This document shows positions 41,401 to 50,400 of a DNA stretch of 64,000 bases, in pieces (within the stretch, counting starts at the first letter, position 1; every line of letters starts with the position of its first letter). A model generated the notes under the pieces. That model was not told where the DNA came from. It worked only from the letters and a program-made list of their open reading frames with translations, and searched no databases. Origin of the DNA: Trichopria drosophilae (taxonomy: Eukaryota > Arthropoda > Insecta > Hymenoptera > Diapriidae); NCBI GenBank assembly GCA_030407085.1, contig CM059586.1, forward strand, positions 105,909,501 to 105,973,500, written 5' to 3'. Both the position numbers and the translations under genes were made by a program.

Positions 41401-44400
41401 TGCTTGTGCTCTAATTGGAGAAAACTTGTATTGAGAATCGGATGCTAGTGCTTCGATTCGGGGAAATACAAGTTTAGCGGATGCTAGTGCTCCGATCCAA
41501 TGGAAATCACGAATCCAATAGATGCTTGAGCTCTAATTGGTGGAAAATTTATGAAGACGGAAGCTTGTGCTCCGATTGATGGAATTATGATTGAATGGAT
41601 GCTTGTGCTCCGAATTTATGAAATTGATTCATCATATTTATTTATTAGGATTCATCTAATCTTGTTGGCAAGATTTATGATTAAATACAATTTGGCATTT
41701 CGATATTTCAATTTGATTATGGAAAGAATCTAGAATGTTCTAGACAAATTCGAACGTAGGCGTCCGGAAAAAAAAAACAATTGAAAATAGTTCCCTAACG
41801 ACCGCTGTTTATCCTCGTTAGCAACGGCGGTGTATAAATTCGGGTGTCTCCATGCCGTCGTTCTTCTTTCGATTTCGATCGCTTAGCCGAATAGTTGCCG
41901 GTCCGTTTAATTTAAATCGTCGCCATTAAACAATAAAGTTTGTAGTTTGCTCAAGAAACTGTAGTTTCATTTCGCGTTTCGCTCGGTTAGTGACAAAAGC
42001 CGACACAAAAAAATAGTCACATGGGAAGGAGGACAGTTATTTTTGGAACTGTCGGCTTTTTGAGTGTCGGTTTTTCGACTGTCGGCTTTTTGACTTTTGG
42101 TTTTTTGACCTGTCGGCTTTTTAATTTGTCGGTTTTTCGACCTGCACTCCAAAAATGCAAATTTTTTGAAAAATTTCTTGCTTCTGACAATTTTTTTTTA
42201 AATCTTAGTACTAAGAGGCGAAAATTTGATACGTTTAACAAGTTGTGGTCTTATTACAAGGGCTTCCACATTGATGAAAACGTTGGAGACGATTACGAGG
42301 AAGAATCGAGCAGCGCCGGGTACCACACAGACGAAAGTTGTAGTCCTACACCAGAGCCGGGGCTTGCGAGCTTGCAGAACTTTGACGAGACTTTACCGAG
42401 CTTATCGTCGACCGACGTCACCGTTGCCAGACTTCGCGAGAGATACGGCGCCCTCTATTCGCAGGCGAATCTTCACACCCTCGACGCCCTCGACAGTTTG
42501 GAACCCCTCAGAGACGCCCCTGAACTCAAAGCCAAGATCCTCTACTCCGTCGTCGTGGTAAGTTCCTCTTCATCATTCGATTAAACTTTTTTCAACATTT
42601 TTATCGGGCTTTTCATTTTACGCCCACGTGCTTTTCAATTCGCTCGAGGACGCTAGAGACATAAAAGGAGCTAGTTTCACCGAAAGTTTAATAAATAAGT
42701 CTCTTGTTCACAGTTTTCAAAATTTATCCTTACTCGACTTGAAATCCTTCACAGAAATATTGTCCGAAATCTGACTGTTCTAATAATAAATGTTGCTATT
42801 AAAGTTTGTAATTTTGTGACAGACTTGCGAATATTACAGAAAATCTTATTACTCCGACCAGAAATTATTATACCTTTATCGTAAATTTGTTTACAATGCA
42901 GAATATAATATACAAAGTGATACAAAAGTGCTACAATTAAAGTTGACCTTGAAGGTTATTACAAGGTCAAGGTTATTATTTCAAACGGGAACCCATATTT
43001 TTTCATGGATTCGAAAATATCACAAAATTTTACGCCCGAACGTGATCTTAAGCATGACCTTGAGATCCAAATAAAAAGTTCCTGGATTTAGAACATAGAG
43101 TTCTTGGAAAATAGATGGTGACGTTAATTTATAGAATAGTTGGTTATCATATTCGGGCGTTATGCTCATTCGAAATCCAAAAACACGATTCCTATGTCAA
43201 AATAGTCTTGGCCATGGATTACCTTTCAAGGTCAAATTTATTTATGGAATTTGATCGTCAGGGAAAAATGTGGAAACATTCGTGTGAAAGATTTTCTCTG
43301 AAACTGCACCAAGATATTTTTTTTGGAACTTGGAACTTGGACCATTGAAACTATCATGTTGACATGACCTTGACCAAGGTCCCTTTCATCATATTCGGTC
43401 TTAACATTTTGTATGATTATCTATAAGTAGTTATGTTTATATAGAATATAAATGTTTACAAATATACTTATGTTTCAAATACTTTTAATATTAAAGCAGA
43501 GAATATTCCAGAATAATATAGATATATGAAATACAATTATGATTTGATTTTAAATTTCATGGTTTTAATTTTGGCTCGAAAGCTAAAAGTCACACAAAAA
43601 AGTATATAGGAGAGAATTTATAGCAAATTCGATGATCTACTACTAGGTGATATGTTTTAAATAATTATTTGTTGAATTTTAAAAATGTCCAACTTTTTCT
43701 ACTTATGTTGACCCAGGCCGTGCGCTGCGACATATCTTTGAACGCCTCAATTGCGTAATTCAGAAATTTTTAAATCGGGAATGAAAAATTTAAAGTAACA
43801 ATTGAATAAGAAGTGCATAATAGATCATATACTGTGGAGTTTACAGTACTGTAAAGAGCTATCAACTGCAGTAACAAGTTACATTTCTAAAACACTTCAA
43901 ATGTTATATTGCAAATTGATAGTAAATATTGAGAAGCAGATTATGTCAACATCACACGAATTGGAAAATAGGTGAAAAAAAGTTCGAAGTAAAGTTTCTG
44001 TTCATAATAAAAAATACATATAAAAAAAATAACAATTTACTTTTTCTTTGTACTTTATAATTTTTTATTTACTTTCTCGTTATTTCCCAATTTCATAAAT
44101 ATGCGTATGCACCCGTGCGTGTGAAATTGCATTCCTGTATGCCCGAAGCACTCGGCACACTTGTCAAGTAGGAGCACTTAACGAAGATGGCAGGTCTTCG
44201 GTAAACACTTCGGTCATTCAAACGCCGAAGCTAATAATTCAGTCGCCAGAACCATTGGCGGTTCAGGATTCAGTAAAGTTTGCTTAACACCTTATGGGGG
44301 TTGGCCTATTTGCAGTCCCGTAAATCGATTTTTCCTTTGATTCCAAACTGCGCATATAGAGAGTAATTTGATTTTAGTTAACATCTTAAATAAAGTTTTT

Positions 44401-47400
44401 GCAAACATTTTTAAACTCCATTTTGTATTACATTTTATGGTTTAAAATTTTTTGATTTTTTTTCTGGAAAATAAATATCAAATATTAATAATACGTGTCG
44501 TTTTCAAGGCATGTACTAGAAACTGCCTCGAAACCAAATTTAAACGTCTCGTTTTGGTTTTGGTTAAAATAATCTCCTTTTTATTTTGCTTATATATTAA
44601 TTTTTTTTAAACTGTCCCCAACTTCTTCCACTTTTTAAATTATTGGCAAATACAGAATTAAAATAATCATTCAACACAAAGAATGAAAGCTCCTGTAAAA
44701 AATATGCAGATGAGAATTTATAATAATCGAAATAACGGAAATCAATGTAATAAGACATAGTCCAAATCTGTAAATGCAACAAAAAAACACTGGTAACTCC
44801 TGCATTATCCATGCTAAAAGTTTGAATAAACAATACCTGGCAGGTATATATCAGACTGCTCAATCAATAAAGCACTTATATCCCAATTTGTAAGACATTT
44901 TCGAACGTTTCAGAAAGAGATGTTATAAATGTCTTTGTTTCTGACGATAGAAGTCGCCAGTCACCAATTGCAGTTTTCCTGAATACATCTACTGTTCAAT
45001 ACATAACCTAAATGTATTGCGATTCTGTAAATAATGGATGAATATTCACGTTCGGTTTGTAATTTCCGTGCAAATTGCTTTCCGATATTAGTTAAACACG
45101 TAATTAAATACCATAAAAACGAATCAAATTTCGAAGTACAGTAGAGTCCCGGTATATTTGTCCGCTCGGTTCCTCGTCTTCCCTTCCCGTCTCCTTATAT
45201 TTGTCAAAAGAAGGGAAGCGCCGCTTCTTCCACTCTCCTCAATCGCGCTTTGTTCGTAACGTCACAGCAGGCCCTTCCCGAGGCCGCACTCCGCAAAGTG
45301 GGGGAAAATAGGGCGGCTACAAATAAATATAACGAAACGGAACCGGGAAAATATGCTAGGACGTAAATATAGCGAGATGCAATTATACCGTGACTCTATT
45401 GTATAATGAATGTTGCGTGGGTTTGATGCTACTTTTAAAATGCGGGGATCTTTTGAAAAACAAGTTTCAGTAAATCCTCCATCTAAGAGCATTATATTAA
45501 ATAAATTCAACATTAATGAATAATACAAATATTTTAATGAGACTGATTCCATTTCATCTCGTGCAGAGCCGCCGGTGTCATGATCTCAGAACGCGCTGTT
45601 ATTGAAATATGCGATTTTATAGTAAAAATAAAGAGACACGTATTTCACCGTTTCGTGAAAAAATTATTTCCAGGGGAAGTTAAACACACATTCCGCAAAA
45701 AGTGGTTGTTATTTTTACAAAAACTTCTGCCCCGCCGAGAAAAATAATGGTATGTTAATATTTCTTTGTGCTTTAAATGTGTATATCCCAGCTGCATAAA
45801 AAAGCGCTAAAACAATTTGAAAATATTTTTAAATAAGAAAATGGCGTCCATTTTGTTGAAAATTTGAAAAATTGATTATCTCAAAAATACCACCTTTTAC
45901 AATTTTCATTTTTTTTACAATTTAATTGGTCCATTGTGACTCATTCTGAAAGTTCTAGCTCTGTTAAAACACTTTGTCATATAAAAAAAGTTTAATTTAT
46001 GAAAAAGTAAAATTAACTATTCAGCTACGAGTTTTTCCGTAGAAGGTATTTTCTTGTAATTTGATGTATAAGGCTTTTTGAGGTTGCTAATTATGAATCC
46101 GGTGTCAGATTTTAAATATTCAAAATGGGGGACGCAATATGCCCGATCACAAATATTGAAAAAGTATCGTTTTGTCTAATAATGTTGAAAAATTATTATT
46201 TTATTACTATACCTGCAGACGAAACGAAGGATAATATAACCCCACTTCTTAAGTTTAATGTGTCGACTTTTTACTTTATAAAAGTAATAAAAGTAAATCA
46301 TAAAGTTGATAATAAATACAAAAACATTAAAATAAAAATAAATCTTACCTTGTAATCTATAAACTTAATAGATATAACGCGACAAACTAACGTCTCTGCT
46401 TATATCAATAATTATATTTCTGATGGTAACAAGAACAAACGAAGAAACAAAAACTATCAACTTTATAAAACACTAAAAGAATTGCTTTAATGGTCTCTTA
46501 AACGACAAGTAGAAAATTTGAATAATAAATTTCTTTAAAAATTCTTAATCGTATAATTTATTGTACTCATAGCATAAAATATTTTTTCAACAAAATTATC
46601 ATTTTTCAAAATTTTTGTCAGCTGTATTGAATACTCCATATTCAATTTTAAAACCTGACATCCGATTCGTAATCAGAAACCTCACAAATCCCTATATACC
46701 AAGTGCTAGAGAAAATTATAATTTGGCAACATTTTTGTCGGCCATATTGCATTCGCCATTTTGAATTTTTAAAATCTGACACCGGATTCGTAATCATCAC
46801 CGTCGAAAACCCCTATATACCAATATTAGACAAAACGATACTTTTTCAATATTTGTGATCGGGCATATTGCGACTCCCATTTTGAATATTTAAAATCTGA
46901 CACCGGATTCATAATCAGCAACCTCAAAAAGCCTTATACATCAAATTACAAGAAAATTCCTTCTACGGAAAAACTCGTAACTGAATAGTTAATTTTATTT
47001 TTTCATAAATTAAACTTTTTTTATATGACAAAGTGTTTTAACAGAGCAAGAACTTTCAGAATGAGTCACATATGGACCCATTAAATTGTCAAAAAAAAAA
47101 ATGAAAATTTTAAAAGGTGGTGTTTTTGAGATAATCAATTTATTTAATTTTCAACAAAATGGACGCCATTTTCTTATTTAAAAATATTTTCAAATTGTTT
47201 TAGCGCCATTTTATGCAACTAGGATATACACATTTAAAGCACAAAGAAATATTAACATACCGTTATTTTTGTCGGCGGGGCAGAAGTTTTTGTAAAAATA
47301 ACAACCACTTTCTGCGGAATGTGTGTTTAACTTCCCCTAACGTCGAAACGTTACATTTTTATTTTTTGAATTGGATTTTTCTACCATGGTTTAATTATAT

Positions 47401-50400
47401 CCGTTTTTCCAAGAACAATGTATTTTCTACAAAATTTTCATTTTCACTTACGAAACCTATTACGGATAAGAAGAATTTATTACTGTTTACTAATTCTTTA
47501 GAGGAGGTAATTAAGGATCATCTAGATGACTAATTAATGAAATTCTTCATTTGCAAAAAAATGTAGTGTTACGAAATCAATTAATTTTGTACGATACGTA
47601 TTCAACTACAAGTAAATCTCAGCACACCTGATAGTATATGTCCATAGCCAGCTCAAATTCGGGTAATAGTGAAATCTCATTGCCTCCCATTTTTTAATAT
47701 GCATTTTGTAGCATTTTTATTACCCTGAATTTCCATAAACAATAAATTCTTATTGTAATGCATGATATTAAAGTTTATAATTTTGCCCATCTCCTGTAGT
47801 TGACCTCAAGCAATTAAAATGCAAATATCTTAATCGATCCATACGCTATACTTCAGAAATAGGTTTCTATCTTTTGAAAGGAAATAAGAAGCTTTTTATT
47901 GGGTTTCGTATACAATCAACTGTTAAGAATTACTTCCCTTGCGGATTTGCTATGAATTCTTCACCATGGAATTTTATTCCCTGGACAGCAATAGCGGATG
48001 TCCTGCATCTATTCTGAGCTTCTTACATGAGCGTTACAGGAACGATCTCCAATACCACGATACAAAATTCAAAAAGTATATTATGTAAATAAAGTATCGT
48101 CATGTAAGAGGAATTTATTTATTACCATCACGTTTCTAAACTATTTTGTATTTTTTGGTAAATTTCAAGGTTATACACATTATTATAAGAGTTACTGCAT
48201 GTAACCTGAATTACTTGAGATCATACAAGAGTCATTATAGCCAAGCTAGAACTATATCGAATATTAGATTTTTCAATATCTAGGGTTACATCTTGACATC
48301 TATTTGGTCTAGTAAGATTTTTATTCAACGTGATAAAATCGACGTAGATATCTATTTGATTTGATTCGATACCATTTATTATCGCCATGGACATTAGGTC
48401 CGTCGCAATACGCAAGTCGCTGTTTTATACAAACAAAAGTAGTAAAGGTATCTACTAAACTTATGATTATTTTATAATTGTAAGGAAAATTATTCCCGTT
48501 CCGACCGCATACATGGTAATGACTTTACGGATGCCAAAAATAAAAGTTTTTGCTGAATTTAAAGTTTCAAATTATCTAGTGATCACTTTTCTTATTCCTT
48601 GATGGTTGACGATAGGTTATGGATGTGGTTTTTGGAGTATTCAGAAAGGAAAGAAAAATGCTCAGTCCAGAAACTGCCACCGATCTTTATTCATCTTCTC
48701 CGTGACACAAACTAACTGATACGTATCAACCGCGTTGCTATTTATATGTCATGCAGGAAAGGCAATACGCACTATAAATATAAACAAAACAATTGAAAAT
48801 TCTTTCCCTACCCGTTTCTTATTTTTCTTTTTATTCTTCTAAATTACCGCCACTTCTTTTCCAGGTTCCGTATATCAAAACTCACCAATCCATTTAGATA
48901 AATCTACAAATATTTTTCTCAGTGTGATGTTTTTTCGAAAAAGTGTAATACTGCACCTAATTTCTTTAGACAGCATGACAGTACCGTAATTAAATAGTTA
49001 TACTTGACACAGTATCCTGACTATGATGTGTCCGAAATACCCATGATTATGAAAGTGTTTTTTATAGAAATGTTTTATATTCTATTGTCTCCAAACCGAA
49101 TCCAAAAATATGATCTGCGTTTCTAAGAAACTGTAAAACGGACAGGTATCTTATTTTTAAAATAGGAAAAAAATACAAAAACTTAAACCAAGATTAAAAA
49201 ACATCTCGAAAAAGGGCAAAGCCATTTTTTTTTATTTTGATGCTGCGAATTGTCTAAAATATCTCTTCCAATCTGATTTCGATCCATTTTTGTCACATTT
49301 TTTGGTTCTTTTCACCATCGAAATGAAATATAGCGCGCATTGGTGTAATCTATAGAATTTCCATATTGACATTTCCGTACTTTGGTCGGGATGAGACGTG
49401 AAACGACGAACAGTAAAGGCCCGAACCCGTCAGCCGGAGGCTACTGCTTTGCATACATACACACTCCGCTATTCACGCAAGCTACGAGAAATCGATGTAC
49501 CAAAGTAAATGCACATCGCCTTCATAGACTCGTAACTGACAACACACTTCCTCCGATTACCTCTTCCATGGGATTCACCACTATTTGTTGCCACATTTTT
49601 AAATTGATACAGATTTTTGAAAAGTAGTTTCTCGTGATTTTACAATAAATGACGTATTCTAATATTTGTTATAAATACGAAAAAGTAAGAAATATTCACC
49701 TAGAGTGTTGGTTGTTGTCAAAACGTTGAAATGTAAACAATAGATCAAAATCATAATTCCTCTTAATTTCAATCACGTAAAGTACCATTTCTCAATGACG
49801 TCAGTGTATTGTAGACAAACTAGATATTACCAGATCAAATAAAGATCATATACCTGATCCATTTAATTCTAACAAGATCTGTAACGTCTGTAAACACTGA
49901 CAATAAATCTACTATTTATATCAAATTTAACACAAAAATGCCAGACACCTGTTTGGATGTGGCCATAAACGAGATCTAATTGAATCACATTATATCTCGA
50001 TTGATACCCTCTGATCTAGTTGAAGGTTATTAGAGGTCAAATTGATTATTTCTAAAGAAACCTCCAATTTTTTAATATCGCAATAGACAAAAACGAAAAA
50101 TTTTACGTCCGAATAGAATTTATAACTTTCAAGAAAGAACTTCAGAAGGACGCATCGCCTAAAAACTTCTTTGAATTTCAAAGAATTTATGTGCGAAGGA
50201 TTGCTGAGTGAGTGTGAGTTGAGTTAATCCAGATCGAATGTCCTTGACAAAGGTGACTTTGTCAATGTGATTCTATGATTAAAATAATTTCATTTTATTC
50301 GTACAAATTTATCATATAGCAATCTATATCATAACAAGATCGTTTAAAGGTTCCTTTTACCAGATATATTATGTGTTTCGGTCGCTCAAAACGAATCTGA

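Larger units (their letters stand above)
40982..41995 (+). repeat. LTR-like segment inside the foldback (possible solo LTR)
   Basis: Starts TGTAACGG and ends GTTAGTGACA, near-complementary TG...CA termini. It contains TGTATAAAT (41831-41839) and, about 100 bp downstream, AATAAAG (41932-41938), the promoter/polyA layout of an LTR. No flanking duplication and no partner LTR were found, so this is tentative. The hairpin array would lie in its U3 region. Confidence 0.3.
40653..42150. mobile_element. Foldback element with modular CCGACAGT-repeat arms, 1498 bp
   Basis: AAAAATG is duplicated at 40646-40652 and 42151-42157 (extendable to CCAAAAATG). The left arm (about 40653-40790) and right arm (about 42030-42150) are inverted. 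Both are built of short modules such as AAAAAACCGACAGT and AAAAAGCCGACAGGTC, starting GGGTGAGGCTCGAAAAACCG. Arms made of short tandem modules recall Drosophila Foldback/Galileo-type elements. The related palindrome at 54034-54261 uses the same modules. Frames reading VGFFTVGF across the arms are repeat translation, not genes. The interior holds the hairpin array and an LTR-like segment. Confidence 0.8.
22075..42215 (+). other. SPATA18: Intron 3 of MIEAP-like gene, with mobile elements
   Basis: About 20 kb. It contains, in order: a foldback at 22635, an 8-bp-TSD MITE at 25542, the TTCGATCCAGACC repeat at 26028, a GC-richer island at 27.05-27.51 kb, ATTCGTAATCAGC-type repeats at 28.2-30.25 kb, a foldback at 30495, a GC-richer island at 31.48-31.96 kb, the BEL/Pao element, and the foldback at 40653-42150 only about 65 bases before exon 4. 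Stretches 23.2-25.5 kb and 39.3-40.6 kb hold nothing I can identify. Confidence 0.6.

Noticed and set aside
41129..41611. CRISPR-like reading of the ~40-bp palindrome array
   Set aside because: Repeats are variable, spacers are not unique uniform-length inserts, and the host is a eukaryote. It is an intronic repeat inside a foldback.
42021..42152. Frames reading VGFFTVGF or KKPTVEKPT near 40.6-40.86 kb and 41.97-42.15 kb
   Set aside because: These are translations of the CCGACAGT modules in the foldback arms, not proteins.
47213..47533. 106-codon frame at the edge of the large foldback
   Set aside because: Its first half is the foldback arm and the rest is AT-rich; no coding character.
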